Source: Polycladomyces abyssicola
Lineage (GTDB): Bacteria; Bacillota; Bacilli; Thermoactinomycetales; JIR-001
NCBI RefSeq assembly: GCF_018326425.1
Contig: NZ_AP024601.1
Coordinates: 3,133,231-3,197,230 of the forward strand
Direction: 5' to 3'
DNA: 64,000 nt
Shown here: positions 8,742 to 17,911 of the stretch, in pieces
Layout: each line of letters starts with the position of its first letter
How positions within the stretch are numbered: position 1 is the first letter of the stretch
The notes under the pieces: generated by a model
Told to the model about the DNA's origin: nothing
Seen by the model: the letters and a program-made list of their open reading frames with translations, nothing else
Databases searched by the model: none
Made by a program: the position numbers and the translations under genes

Positions 8742-10373
8742 TCACTTTTTCCCTTCAATAAAAGCTTCCTTCAGCGTCAAATCCGCGCCAAAGGGGTGGC
8801 GAACCATATTTTTTACCCATTTTCGCTGAATGAAAGCTTCAGACTGAAAGTCGAGCGGACTGATTACGGCATCTTCCAATAATTTTTTCTCCGCTTTCAA
8901 GTAGAGACCGATCCGCTTCTCTTCATCCGCTGTGCTTGCTGCTTGTTCCAACCATCGATCATATTCCGAAGCGGACCATTTGCCGGGATTACACGGTCCC
9001 TCCGTAGAGAAAGCCACCAGTACTCCACCCGGGTCACGATAGCTAGCACGCCACTCGTTGATTGCGATATCAAATTCTCCGCGATCCAACTGTTGAGGAA
9101 AACCGCGAAGCGGCTTGGGATCGATTTTGACTTCCACCCCCAGATTGCGGCGAAATTGATTCTGCAAAAACAACGCCACTTGTTTGTCTGTATCCGGCAC
9201 CGTCATTACCACTTCTTCGGGAAAACGCTTGAGGTTCAGATCATTCATGCCTTTTCTTAACCATTCATGTGCCAGCTGGGGATCGAACCGATGCAATTCC
9301 GGCCGTTTTTCAACTATTTCTCCGGATCGTTCGTTGATGGGCAAAATGGCAGGTGGAATGACGGAGCTGGCCGGCATTGAACCATCCTTCAGCAGGTCAT
9401 CGGTTAATGCCTCACGGTCAATCGCATAGCTGAATGCTTTCCGAATATGGGGATTGCGAAACAATGGATTTTGCAGATTGAACTGGAGGAATTGTACGCT
9501 GGCTGTGGGTTGCTCCTTCCAATCGGAAGTCTTTTTGTACAGATCGGCATAGATTTGATCCACCCGGGCTGTATCGGTTTGATTTGTATGGTAGAGTTGA
9601 ATCCCTTCGGCCGTGTCACGAACGACAGCAGCCCTGACCGTTTCCAAAAACACCTCCCCCTTGTCCCAGTACTGCTCGTTCCGGGTGAGTATGATACTTT
9701 TTCCCCGCTCCCATCCGGAAATGCGGAACGGACCGTCATATACCAACTCCGCAGCATTTTTGCCGTAACTTCTACCCAACCGCTCCACGATGTCCGCCCG
9801 TTGCGGCAAATAGGCGGATGTCGTTGTCAGCCCCAAAAAATACGGGATCGGACGGGTCAGCGTAATACGAAGCGTTTGCTCGTCGACCACCCGAATGCCC
9901 ACCTGTTTCCAACCGATCCGACCGCGGTGGTAATCCTGTGCTCCTTGAATGGGAAAAAACAGATACGCCGACCGAGAATGGGTTTGGGGGTGTAGTACCC
10001 GCTGCCACGCATAGGCGAAATCATCGGCCCGCACTGGCTTGCCGTCACTCCAGCGTGCTTCCCTGAGATGAAATGTGTACACGCGCTTGTCCGCACTCAC
10101 TTCCACCTGCTGGGCGATGGCGGGTTCCGGTTTGTTGTCTTTGCCCAGCCGCATCAACCCCTCCATTACATTGTTGAGCAAGTTGACGGAATGCGGATCG
10201 ATTGCGACGGCACTGTCCAATGTCGCAGGTTCTTCGTTGACGGTCAGATTCAACACCTGCTTCTCTGGATGAATCCGGTTCTGTGAGGAAACCTGGGGCA
10301 GAAGGCTGTCACAGGCGCTCAACAGCAAACTCATGGCTGTCAATATCGCGGCCATGCACAAGGGCTTCCTCAT
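8742..10373 (-). CDS. Oligopeptide ABC transporter substrate-binding lipoprotein (OppA type)
   Basis: The 543-residue protein begins with a lipoprotein signal peptide (lipobox LLSAC, Cys21) and has the SBP_bac_5 fold: LNLTVNEEPATLDSAVA near 45, WSDGKPVRADDFAYAWQRVL near 110, and RKAFSYAIDREALT near 310. It captures peptides outside the membrane for an Opp/App permease. No permease or ATPase genes are adjacent, so it is an orphan receptor that must share a transporter encoded elsewhere. GGGAGG lies six bases before the ATG. Confidence 0.9.
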   Translation of the reverse strand: MRKPLCMAAILTAMSLLLSACDSLLPQVSSQNRIHPEKQVLNLTVNEEPATLDSAVAIDPHSVNLLNNVMEGLMRLGKDNKPEPAIAQQVEVSADKRVYTFHLREARWSDGKPVRADDFAYAWQRVLHPQTHSRSAYLFFPIQGAQDYHRGRIGWKQVGIRVVDEQTLRITLTRPIPYFLGLTTTSAYLPQRADIVERLGRSYGKNAAELVYDGPFRISGWERGKSIILTRNEQYWDKGEVFLETVRAAVVRDTAEGIQLYHTNQTDTARVDQIYADLYKKTSDWKEQPTASVQFLQFNLQNPLFRNPHIRKAFSYAIDREALTDDLLKDGSMPASSVIPPAILPINERSGEIVEKRPELHRFDPQLAHEWLRKGMNDLNLKRFPEEVVMTVPDTDKQVALFLQNQFRRNLGVEVKIDPKPLRGFPQQLDRGEFDIAINEWRASYRDPGGVLVAFSTEGPCNPGKWSASEYDRWLEQAASTADEEKRIGLYLKAEKKLLEDAVISPLDFQSEAFIQRKWVKNMVRHPFGADLTLKEAFIEGKK

Positions 10374-10526
10374 TTCATTCCTCCCTGGTGTAATCCGCTT
10401 TCTTTTTTCATTTCCTTATTCTTCTTTCTGTTTAGTACCTGATTTTTCCTCCCGTTTCTTTCGACGATTCCGGTCGAAAACAAAAGCAAATTTGGGCAAA
10501 ATCCCGCTTATTTTTACATACAAAAA

Positions 10527-10555
10527 CGTGGGTGAAACAAGTCGTTTCACCCACG
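10527..10555 (-). terminator. Intrinsic terminator of argS
   Basis: CGTGGGTGAAAC and GTTTCACCCACG form a perfect 12-bp stem with a 5-base loop, followed on the minus strand by TTTTTG. Confidence 0.9.
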
Positions 10556-10568
10556 CTTATAATCCGTA

Positions 10569-12236
10569 TTACATCTTTTCCGGTGCTTCCACACCCACCA
10601 AAGCCAAACCGTTGCGAATCACCTGGGCTACGCCGGCAAACAGCGCCAACCGTGCCCGCGTCAGCTCCGCGTCGTCGCCGATGACGCGTTCAGCGTTGTA
10701 GTAGCTGTGGAACTGTGTGGCCAATTCGTACAGATAGCGTACCACACGGTTGGGCGCCAGCTGTTCTGCCGCCGTTACGATTTCCGACGGGAAGTCGGCC
10801 AGCTTTTGCAGCAGGTCAAATTCCCGGTCATCCTGCAACCGTTTCAGGGAATCGCGATCCAGTTCCAACGGGATGCCCCGTTCCTTGGCTTGGCGGAACA
10901 CGCTGTTGATCCGAGCGTGCGCGTATTGCACGTAGTAGACCGGATTGTCCGTCGATTGGGAAACGGCCAAGTCCATGTCGAAATCCATATGCGTGTCGGG
11001 ACTGCGCATGCCGAAGAAGTACCGCGCTGCGTCTACACCGACTTCGTCCATCAGTTCGGCCATGGTGACCGCTTTCCCGGTGCGCTTGGACATCTTGACC
11101 AACTCGCCACCCTGATACAGCTTCACCATCTGGGTAACCACGACGGTCAACTTTTCCGGATCGAGTCCAAGCGCTGCCATCGCCGCTTTCATTCGCGGGA
11201 TGTAGCCGTGGTGGTCGGCCCCCCAGATGTTGATCACTTTGTCGGCCCGTGCGTATTTGTTGCGGTGATAGGCGATGTCCGGCGTCAAGTAGGTATAGGA
11301 GCCGTCCTGTTTGATCAACACCCGATCCTTGTCGTCGCCAAATGCGGTCGATTTCAACCACAGAGCACCGTCTTTTTCATAGGTATACCCTTTTTCTTTC
11401 AGTTCGGCCAGGGTTTCCTCCACTGCTCCGGATTCGTACAGGGAGGTTTCGCTGAACCAGACGTCCATCCGGACACGGAAACGCTCCAAATCTTCACGGA
11501 TGCGGTCCAACAGCCGTTTCAATCCATATTCACGGAAAAACGCCAGCCGTTCTTCGCGCTCCATCGAGACGTACCGATCCCCGTCCCGATCCACCAATTC
11601 CTTGGCGATGTCGATAATGTCTTGTCCCCGGTATCCGTCTTCGGGGATCTCCGCTTCATGCCCCAAGGCCTGCAGATAACGGGCTTCCAGAGACAAAGCC
11701 AACATGCGGATCTGGTTGCCGGCGTCGTTGATGTAGTATTCCCGCGTGACCTCATACCCGGCGGCTTCCAGAATATTGCACAGGGAATCACCGACCGCAG
11801 CCCCCCGTGCATGTCCCAGGTGCAGGCTCCCCGTCGGGTTGGCGCTAACAAACTCCACGTTGACGCGTTGTCCCTGCCCTGCGTCAGTACGACCATAGGC
11901 TTCCTTTGCCTCGTCAATTTCGACGAGCACCTGGGCCAAATAGGAGCGGTTGATGAAAAAGTTGATGAAGCCGGGACCGGCCACTTGGATGTCGCGAATA
12001 TGCGCTTTTTCCCGGTTGATGTGGTTGACGATTTGCGCAGCAATCTCGCGTGGATTTTTCTTGGCCACCCGCGCCAATTGCATGGCGATGTTGGTTGCCA
12101 AATCCCCATGTGAACGGTCGCGCGGCACTTCCAGCATCACTTCAGGAATCTGTTCGGCCTGCGCGATGCCCGCACTGATCACTGCTTGGCGAATCTCCTC
12201 TTTCAGTGTTTCCTTCATGCGTTGAAAGACATTCAT
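10569..12236 (-). CDS. argS: Arginyl-tRNA synthetase
   Basis: The 555-residue class I synthetase charges tRNA-Arg. It has the N-terminal Arg-tRNA-synthetase-specific domain, the HIGH motif as HLGH in [16 protein letters not shown] (about 125-140), [10 protein letters not shown] as the KMSKS equivalent, and the DALR anticodon-binding domain at the end. Length matches the family (about 556). The ATG at 12236 overlaps the stop of the DUF1934 gene (ATGA), giving a coupled pair seen widely in Bacillales. Confidence 0.96.
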   Translation of the reverse strand: MNVFQRMKETLKEEIRQAVISAGIAQAEQIPEVMLEVPRDRSHGDLATNIAMQLARVAKKNPREIAAQIVNHINREKAHIRDIQVAGPGFINFFINRSYLAQVLVEIDEAKEAYGRTDAGQGQRVNVEFVSANPTGSLHLGHARGAAVGDSLCNILEAAGYEVTREYYINDAGNQIRMLALSLEARYLQALGHEAEIPEDGYRGQDIIDIAKELVDRDGDRYVSMEREERLAFFREYGLKRLLDRIREDLERFRVRMDVWFSETSLYESGAVEETLAELKEKGYTYEKDGALWLKSTAFGDDKDRVLIKQDGSYTYLTPDIAYHRNKYARADKVINIWGADHHGYIPRMKAAMAALGLDPEKLTVVVTQMVKLYQGGELVKMSKRTGKAVTMAELMDEVGVDAARYFFGMRSPDTHMDFDMDLAVSQSTDNPVYYVQYAHARINSVFRQAKERGIPLELDRDSLKRLQDDREFDLLQKLADFPSEIVTAAEQLAPNRVVRYLYELATQFHSYYNAERVIGDDAELTRARLALFAGVAQVIRNGLALVGVEAPEKM

Positions 12237-12661
12237 GGTCGCTCCGTACCCTCCGTCCACTCAATCTGGAGTTGATATTGTCCCATCTCTTCCTCCCCCA
12301 TATGCAACCGGAAAGAGAAGAGAATCACCCCGCCGTTGTCTCGTTTGTCACGCCGGTAATCCAGCGTCCTCACCCGCATTTCGCTTTCCCCCGCTGGGGT
12401 GTGGATGAGGCTGCCCGTCTCGTGTCCGGGGCGATAAGTTTGACGGTAAGTGATCGCTCCTTGGCGAATGACGGTTACTTCGTTTTCTCCCGCCTTCACC
12501 ACAGTACGCACTTCCTCCGCGGTCCCCTTGTTTTCCCAGTATCGCAACACCCACTGCCCGTCTCGAACCTCAAATTCTCCCACTTCGTTCTGCTCAATCG
12601 CGTCATCCCATTCGTCTTTAGACTGAATGGTTGATCGAATGTGCAAGTGAACAGGGATCAC
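12233..12661 (-). CDS. DUF1934 beta-barrel protein (YwiB-like)
   Basis: The 142-residue protein matches the DUF1934 calycin-like barrel ([12 protein letters not shown] start, [24 protein letters not shown] core). Function is unknown; position directly before argS and near speE-speB is the known Bacillus arrangement. The start is GTG 12661, with AAGGGG upstream. It is cotranscribed with argS. Confidence 0.85.
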   Translation of the reverse strand: MIPVHLHIRSTIQSKDEWDDAIEQNEVGEFEVRDGQWVLRYWENKGTAEEVRTVVKAGENEVTVIRQGAITYRQTYRPGHETGSLIHTPAGESEMRVRTLDYRRDKRDNGGVILFSFRLHMGEEEMGQYQLQIEWTEGTERP

Positions 12662-12741
12662 GGCTTACGCCCCTTTCCCGATTGTTTGTATCTTACCACT
12701 AGAAATGGGAAATGCCAAACGGGTTCATATCATATGGAACA

Positions 12742-12768
12742 AAGCTTCCTCCGTTGGGAAGGAAGCTT
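12742..12768 (-). terminator. Intrinsic terminator of speE-speB
   Basis: AAGCTTCCT and AGGAAGCTT form a perfect 9-bp stem with a 9-base loop and a T-rich tail on the minus strand, 21 bases beyond the speB stop. Confidence 0.8.
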
Positions 12769-12789
12769 GGATGATCAAGGAAATGTGGT

Positions 12790-13662
12790 TTATTTGACAA
12801 AACCGATCAACATCTCGCGCAACACTTTGGCTGCCGCCACCGGTGTCTGCTCCGTCGGATCGTAAGCGGGCGCCACCTCGACAATGTCCGCTCCGACGAC
12901 ACGCACATCCGATCGGGCAATCAAGTGGATGGCTTCCAACAATTCGCGCGAGGTGATCCCGCCCGGCTCCGGCGTACCCGTTCCCGGCGCAAACGCGGGG
13001 TCCAACACGTCAATGTCCACGGTGACGTACACCGGCCGCCCTTTCAATCCGGGCAGTTCGTTTCGGAGCGGTTCCACGACGTCAAACGGGTGAAAGTGAA
13101 TACCGGATCGCTCCGCATACTCGAACTCTTCCTTGGTTCCGGATCGAATCCCAAACTGATACACATTTTGCGGCCCGATCAACTCGGCGATTTTGCGCAG
13201 GGGGGTGGCATGCGACAACGCTTCCCCTTCATAGTCGGTCCGCAAATCCGCATGGGCATCCAAGTGAATCACAGCCAGATCGGGAAAATGCCGGTATACC
13301 TCCCGCACCACCGGCCAAGTGACGAGGTGTTCCCCTCCCAACCCGAACGGAATTTTGCCGTGGGAGAGCACCTCATCCACAAACGCACCGATCTTCTCGA
13401 CGCTTTTCTCCGGATTGCCGAAAGGCAACGGGATGTCCCCCGCATCGAAATATTTCACTTCAGCCATCTCACGACGAAGATACGGGCTGAACTCCTCCAG
13501 CACCAATGACACTTCGCGCACCCGCGCAGGGCCGAACCGGGAACCCGGACGGAAGCTGACCGTCCAATCCATCGGCATGCCATAGATGACGGCCTGCGCA
13601 GCATCCCAATCCTGTGTCGCACCGATGAACACATTGCCTGAATAGGCTTCGTCAAACCGCAT
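12790..13662 (-). CDS. speB: Agmatinase
   Basis: The 290-residue ureohydrolase hydrolyses agmatine to putrescine and urea. The binuclear Mn site is visible: GGEHLVTWP (His), VIHLDAHADLR (Asp-x-His-x-Asp) and VTVDIDVLDPAFAPGTGTPEPGG in parts (Asp-x-Asp). It lies 12 bases after speE and supplies putrescine for it. GAGGGTG precedes the ATG. Confidence 0.95.
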   Translation of the reverse strand: MRFDEAYSGNVFIGATQDWDAAQAVIYGMPMDWTVSFRPGSRFGPARVREVSLVLEEFSPYLRREMAEVKYFDAGDIPLPFGNPEKSVEKIGAFVDEVLSHGKIPFGLGGEHLVTWPVVREVYRHFPDLAVIHLDAHADLRTDYEGEALSHATPLRKIAELIGPQNVYQFGIRSGTKEEFEYAERSGIHFHPFDVVEPLRNELPGLKGRPVYVTVDIDVLDPAFAPGTGTPEPGGITSRELLEAIHLIARSDVRVVGADIVEVAPAYDPTEQTPVAAAKVLREMLIGFVK

Positions 13663-13674
13663 ACCGATTCACCC

Positions 13675-14520
13675 TCACTTTTCGATCAATTCTTGGACAA
13701 ATTGCGGCAGTTGGAACAGGGCTTTGTGCATCTCCGGACGATAATAACGGGTATCGAGATGCGGCAGCTTGCTTTCGTCCACCTCTACCGGATCGAACTT
13801 TTTCGAACCGATGGTGAAGCTCCACAAACCGCTCGGGTAGGTGGGGATGCTGGCCGTATACAGCCGCGTGATCGGGAAAATGTCCGAGATGTCGCGGAAC
13901 ACTTGGCGGATCAAATCGCGGTTGAACCACGGGGATTCCGTCTGAGCCACCATGATGCCGTCTTCGCGCAACGCATCATAAATTCCTTGGTAAAACGGTT
14001 TTTGGAACAACCCCACTGCCGGGCCGATCGGTTCGGTAGAGTCCACCAAAATGACGTCGTACGCATTTTGGTGCTCCCGGATGTGCTTGATACCGTCTTC
14101 CACGCGAACCTGCACACGCGGATCATCCAGACGGCCTGCGATTTCCGGGAAGAATTGCTTGGACACCTCGATCACGCGCCCGTCGATCTCCACCAATGTG
14201 GCCGTCTCTACTGTCGGGTGCTTCAGAATTTCGCGGATCGCACCGCCGTCACCACCACCCACCACCAACACGTTTTTGGGCTCCGGATGGGTGTTCATGG
14301 CGACATGGGTAATCATCTCATGATAGACAAACTCATCTTTATCCGTTGTCATCACCATACCGTCAAGCACCAGCATATTGCCGAACTGACGTGTTTCCAT
14401 CACATCGATCGACTGATACTCGGATTTTTCGTGATGCAACGTCCGGTTGATCCGGGTGGTAATCCCATGATTGGGCGTTTGTTTTTCGGTATACCAGAGT
14501 TCCGTTTCAAATTTATCCAT
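13675..14520 (-). CDS. speE: Spermidine synthase
   Basis: The 281-residue aminopropyltransferase uses decarboxylated SAM and putrescine. Motifs include the N-terminal beta domain ([19 protein letters not shown]), the SAM-binding [18 protein letters not shown] (about 80-97) and the catalytic [16 protein letters not shown] (Asp, about 150-165). I chose ATG 14520 (AAGGGG five to six bases upstream); an upstream in-frame start at 14589 lacks a site. First gene of speEB; divergent from pbpG across a 319-base gap in which I see AT-rich promoter-like sequence but no gene. Confidence 0.95.
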   Translation of the reverse strand: MDKFETELWYTEKQTPNHGITTRINRTLHHEKSEYQSIDVMETRQFGNMLVLDGMVMTTDKDEFVYHEMITHVAMNTHPEPKNVLVVGGGDGGAIREILKHPTVETATLVEIDGRVIEVSKQFFPEIAGRLDDPRVQVRVEDGIKHIREHQNAYDVILVDSTEPIGPAVGLFQKPFYQGIYDALREDGIMVAQTESPWFNRDLIRQVFRDISDIFPITRLYTASIPTYPSGLWSFTIGSKKFDPVEVDESKLPHLDTRYYRPEMHKALFQLPQFVQELIEK

Positions 14521-14839
14521 GGTTGTCCCCTTCCATCTGATCATACTGTGGCTGATTTCGAGCCGTTCTGTCTCACAAAGGTCCATCATAAGAATAATCG
14601 AAGTGAGTCAAGCACACAACGATTTTCCCGACTACTTTTCCATTGATCTTTCAAGTGTTTTCTTACCAAACCGCATTCTCCAAGAGGACATACGAATAAC
14701 TGATCACAACCCGACCCTCAGGTATATTCTTCCTGATCCATTCCCATACTGATACGGACCTTTCTTCTACCTTTTTTAAAGAAAAAGAGAAGGTACACGG
14801 GGCTGATCCGCGTCCCGTGACCAACAATCTTGGCGGTGG

Positions 14840-16822
14840 ATGGGAATGCTGTTACGCGTCTTTCGCTGGTTCGGCCTGCTTTTGATAACAGGATCGGCAC
14901 TTTTGCTGTTTACCATACTGTACCTTAAATCCAAACCGCTCCCGCCGCCGGAAATTTCGATGACGACCAAAATCGTCGACGAAAACGGCCGGGTAATCGA
15001 TCAACTGGATGACGGGGAACATCGGGATCCCATAAGGTTGTCCCATATCCCACGCTCATTGGTGGCGGCCACACTGGCGGCGGAGGATCAATCGTTTTAC
15101 CGTCATTGGGGTTTCTCACTCAAAGGGATCGCCCGTGCCGCCTGGATCAATCTGAAGGAACACCGGCTGGCACAGGGGGCCAGCACCATCACGCAACAGC
15201 TGGCCCGCAATTTGTATCTGACCCAGGACCGGACATGGTCGCGCAAATTGAAAGAAGCCGCTTTGACTGCCCAGTTGGAACTGCATTATTCCAAAAATGA
15301 GATTCTGGAGATGTATCTCAACAAAATCTATTACGGCCATGGGGCTTACGGCATTCAGCGGGCGGCGAAAATCTATTTCGGCAAACCGGTGGGGCAGTTG
15401 ACATTGGCAGAAAGCGCCATGTTGGCAGGGATTCCCCGCGGCCCGGCCTTTTACTCCCCGTTTGAACATCCCGAACGCGCCAAACGACGACAACGAGCGA
15501 TTCTCGACACCATGGCCAAAAGAGGATTCGTTCAGCGGGCGGAGGCGGAAGAAGCCAAACGGGAGCCGATCGTCCTGGCTGGCAAACCCCCTTCTGAAAA
15601 TGCCGCGTCGGCGCCGTATTTCCGCGATTACATCGTCAAAACGGCAATCACGCAGTTGGGGTTGGACGAAGAACTGGTGCATCACGGCGGACTGACCATC
15701 ACCACGACGATCAACCTGAAGATGCAAAAAGCCGCAGAGCAAGCAGTTAAACAATATGTGGGCAACAAAAAAGGGCTTCAAGCGGCTTTGATCTCCATCG
15801 AGCCGAAAACGGGGTACATCCGTGCGATGGTCGGGGGGAAAAGCTATCGTGAATCCCAGTACAACCGAGTCTTCGCCAAACGACAACCCGGATCGTCTTT
15901 CAAGCCGATCCTGTATCTGGCTGCCCTTCAAAATGGATACACACCGCTGACGCGAATCGAGAGCCGCCCAACCGCTTTCACCTACCAGGGCAAAACATAT
16001 GCACCGCAAAATTTCGGCGGTTCTTATGCCAACCGGCCCATTACATTGCGGGAAGCGATTGCCCGTTCAGACAACATCTATGCGGTGACCACCCATTTCC
16101 GCATCGGTCTGGATCATTTGGTGCAAACCGCCCGCCGCCTGGGTGTGCGCAGTCCGCTCAGAGCTGTTCCTTCCCTCGCATTGGGGACTTACGCCGTCTC
16201 CCCGTTTGAGATGGGGCAGGTTTATGCCACGTTGGCCAACGGTGGGGTGCGCAACCCACCGACCGGGATCCTGAAGATTGTGGATGCCAATGGCCAGGTG
16301 TTGTATCAGCATCAACCCCGGCCGTCGCAAACGGTTCCGGCCGCACCGACCTTTGTGCTGACGCATTTATTGGAGAGCGTATTCGATTCCGGAGGCACCG
16401 CCCATCGCGTAAAACAAATGTTGTCCCGTCCAATGGCTGGTAAAACGGGCAGCACCAATTGGGACGGATGGCTGTCCGGTTACACCCCCGAGCTAGCCAC
16501 CACGGTATGGGTGGGATATGACCGGCAACGGACGTTGCCCCACCGCGATGCACGACTGTCCCAATACATCTGGGGTGCCTATATGCTCGATGCACTGAAA
16601 AAACGGCCCCCCGTCCTGTTCCACCCCCCGAACGGCGTCAAAGGCGTCTACGTTGATCCGGATACGGACGCATTGGCGACGGATACCTGTCCGCATCCGG
16701 TGTTGGAGTATTTTGTGGCCGGGACGGAACCGAAAGAACCTTGCCCCGTCCATCCTTCGACATCGACGGATGGACAGGAATCCCCGTCCATTTGGGATCG
16801 AATCATGCAGTGGTTTCAATAA
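14840..16822 (+). CDS. pbpG: Class A penicillin-binding protein (PBP2D/PbpG type)
   Basis: The 660-residue protein has one N-terminal membrane helix (about 8-30), a GT51 glycosyltransferase domain (AAEDQSFYRHWGF near 75, QGASTITQQLARN near 110, EMYLNKIYYGHGAYG near 150) and a transpeptidase domain with SSFK (near 353), SDN (near 412) and KTGS (near 535). It polymerises and crosslinks peptidoglycan outside the membrane. Adjacency to speE matches Bacillus pbpG (ywhE), a sporulation gene, so a spore role is inferred. Confidence 0.92.
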   Translation: MGMLLRVFRWFGLLLITGSALLLFTILYLKSKPLPPPEISMTTKIVDENGRVIDQLDDGEHRDPIRLSHIPRSLVAATLAAEDQSFYRHWGFSLKGIARAAWINLKEHRLAQGASTITQQLARNLYLTQDRTWSRKLKEAALTAQLELHYSKNEILEMYLNKIYYGHGAYGIQRAAKIYFGKPVGQLTLAESAMLAGIPRGPAFYSPFEHPERAKRRQRAILDTMAKRGFVQRAEAEEAKREPIVLAGKPPSENAASAPYFRDYIVKTAITQLGLDEELVHHGGLTITTTINLKMQKAAEQAVKQYVGNKKGLQAALISIEPKTGYIRAMVGGKSYRESQYNRVFAKRQPGSSFKPILYLAALQNGYTPLTRIESRPTAFTYQGKTYAPQNFGGSYANRPITLREAIARSDNIYAVTTHFRIGLDHLVQTARRLGVRSPLRAVPSLALGTYAVSPFEMGQVYATLANGGVRNPPTGILKIVDANGQVLYQHQPRPSQTVPAAPTFVLTHLLESVFDSGGTAHRVKQMLSRPMAGKTGSTNWDGWLSGYTPELATTVWVGYDRQRTLPHRDARLSQYIWGAYMLDALKKRPPVLFHPPNGVKGVYVDPDTDALATDTCPHPVLEYFVAGTEPKEPCPVHPSTSTDGQESPSIWDRIMQWFQ

Positions 16823-16833
16823 GAGAACACAAA

Positions 16834-16857
16834 ACCCCCGCTAACACAAGCGGGGGT
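16834..16857 (-). terminator. Strong hairpin between pbpG and the 76-residue gene
   Basis: ACCCCCGCT and AGCGGGGGT form a perfect 9-bp stem with a 6-base loop; the minus strand continues TTTTGTGTT. It probably serves both convergent genes. Confidence 0.75.
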
Positions 16858-16935
16858 ACAGGTGATTGCCCCAGTCTGCGGCGCCGGTTTCCCATCTGAG
16901 GATCCGAACGGACTGGAGCGTGTTTGGTCAATCAC

Positions 16936-17166
16936 TCAGCACTCGTCGCTTCCGCCGATCTTACCTTCGCCATCGGTCCACACGCCGTCGTTGTACATCG
17001 AGATCAAACCGGCCTGATTCAGTTCCTGCAATACCTCAAACATGCTGTCCCGTTTTCCGGCCGGCAATTGCCGGACAAAACGGTTAATCTCCTCCGGCGA
17101 AGCGTTTGTAGCGAAGTGAACACCACCGTGACGAACGAAATGATCATTGTCATGGGTGTGGGTCAT
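16936..17166 (-). CDS. Small hypothetical protein, 76 residues
   Basis: I do not recognise it. It begins MTHTHDNDHFVRHGG, a His-rich stretch that could bind metal, followed by a helical segment (SPEEINRFVRQLPAGKRDSMFEVLQELNQAGL) and a Gly/Asp-rich end with a terminal Cys. AGGAGGACGAATC precedes the ATG. It has its own terminator at 16834 and is separated from ywhD by another terminator. Confidence 0.65.
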   Translation of the reverse strand: MTHTHDNDHFVRHGGVHFATNASPEEINRFVRQLPAGKRDSMFEVLQELNQAGLISMYNDGVWTDGEGKIGGSDEC

Positions 17167-17258
17167 GAGATTCGTCCTCCTCCTTTTCCCCTATGATGCG
17201 CATTGGCGGCAGGGAATATCAGGGGAAAGGATGGGCCGGATGAAAACGCTTAACAAAA

Positions 17259-17290
17259 CCGAAACAGCGGGGTCTACCCCGCTGTTTCGG
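17259..17290 (-). terminator. Intrinsic terminator of ywhD
   Basis: CCGAAACAGCGGGGT pairs perfectly over 15 bases with ACCCCGCTGTTTCGG, followed by TTTTGTT on the minus strand. Confidence 0.88.
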
Positions 17291-17383
17291 CGTCCTAGCA
17301 ACTTTGGTTCCGTTACCTTATTTATTAGTGTATCCTTGCAAAAAAAGCGCGGCAATAAGCCCCGCTCAATGTTCACACAGCGT

Positions 17384-17884
17384 TCAATTTTCTGTGGTGG
17401 CCAACGCCTGTTTCAGTTCGTCACCGGAATTATTCCACATCTCTTCGTTGTTGTTGATCAGCAAATCACGCAGCGCTTTTTTCTCCACATCGCTCAACCC
17501 ATCCAGCTTGATCCGCCGCTTTAGGGCAGCATCCATATGGTTGACGTGTTCAGGGAGAATCTTCCACCCAATCCGCGCTCCCCGGTCGATTACCATGGAA
17601 CACGCGGTTACACCGGCATAATACGGTCCCTTTTCATTTCGATCCACCGCTACCCAAACGACCCAGTACTTTTTGCCGTTGGGCACCTGTTCGAGATCCG
17701 TTGTCCATTTGATTCCCCGCTCCACTGCGCTTTTGGCATGAATCAGACCCAAATCGATCTTGGCTTGATCCCCGTCAATCAGCACGGAAGAGAGATTGCT
17801 CAAATTGAGCGTACCCGTAGCATATCCACCGTGAGTGGTGGAATCGTTTCGAATGATATTGAAACCGGACTTGTTTTTTTTCAT
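17384..17884 (-). CDS. ywhD: YwhD family protein
   Basis: The 166-residue protein matches the YwhD family by its start (KSGFNIIRNDSTTHGGY) and its NGKKYWVVWVAVDRNEKGPYYAG core. The family is soluble, conserved in Bacillales and of unknown function. Its position between pbpG/speEB and other genes matches the ywh cluster of Bacillus. It lies 27 bases downstream of the GGDEF-kinase gene, probably as second gene of that transcript. Confidence 0.85.
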   Translation of the reverse strand: MKKNKSGFNIIRNDSTTHGGYATGTLNLSNLSSVLIDGDQAKIDLGLIHAKSAVERGIKWTTDLEQVPNGKKYWVVWVAVDRNEKGPYYAGVTACSMVIDRGARIGWKILPEHVNHMDAALKRRIKLDGLSDVEKKALRDLLINNNEEMWNNSGDELKQALATTEN

Positions 17885-17911
17885 CCCACTTCGCCCCCTG
17901 TCGATCTTATT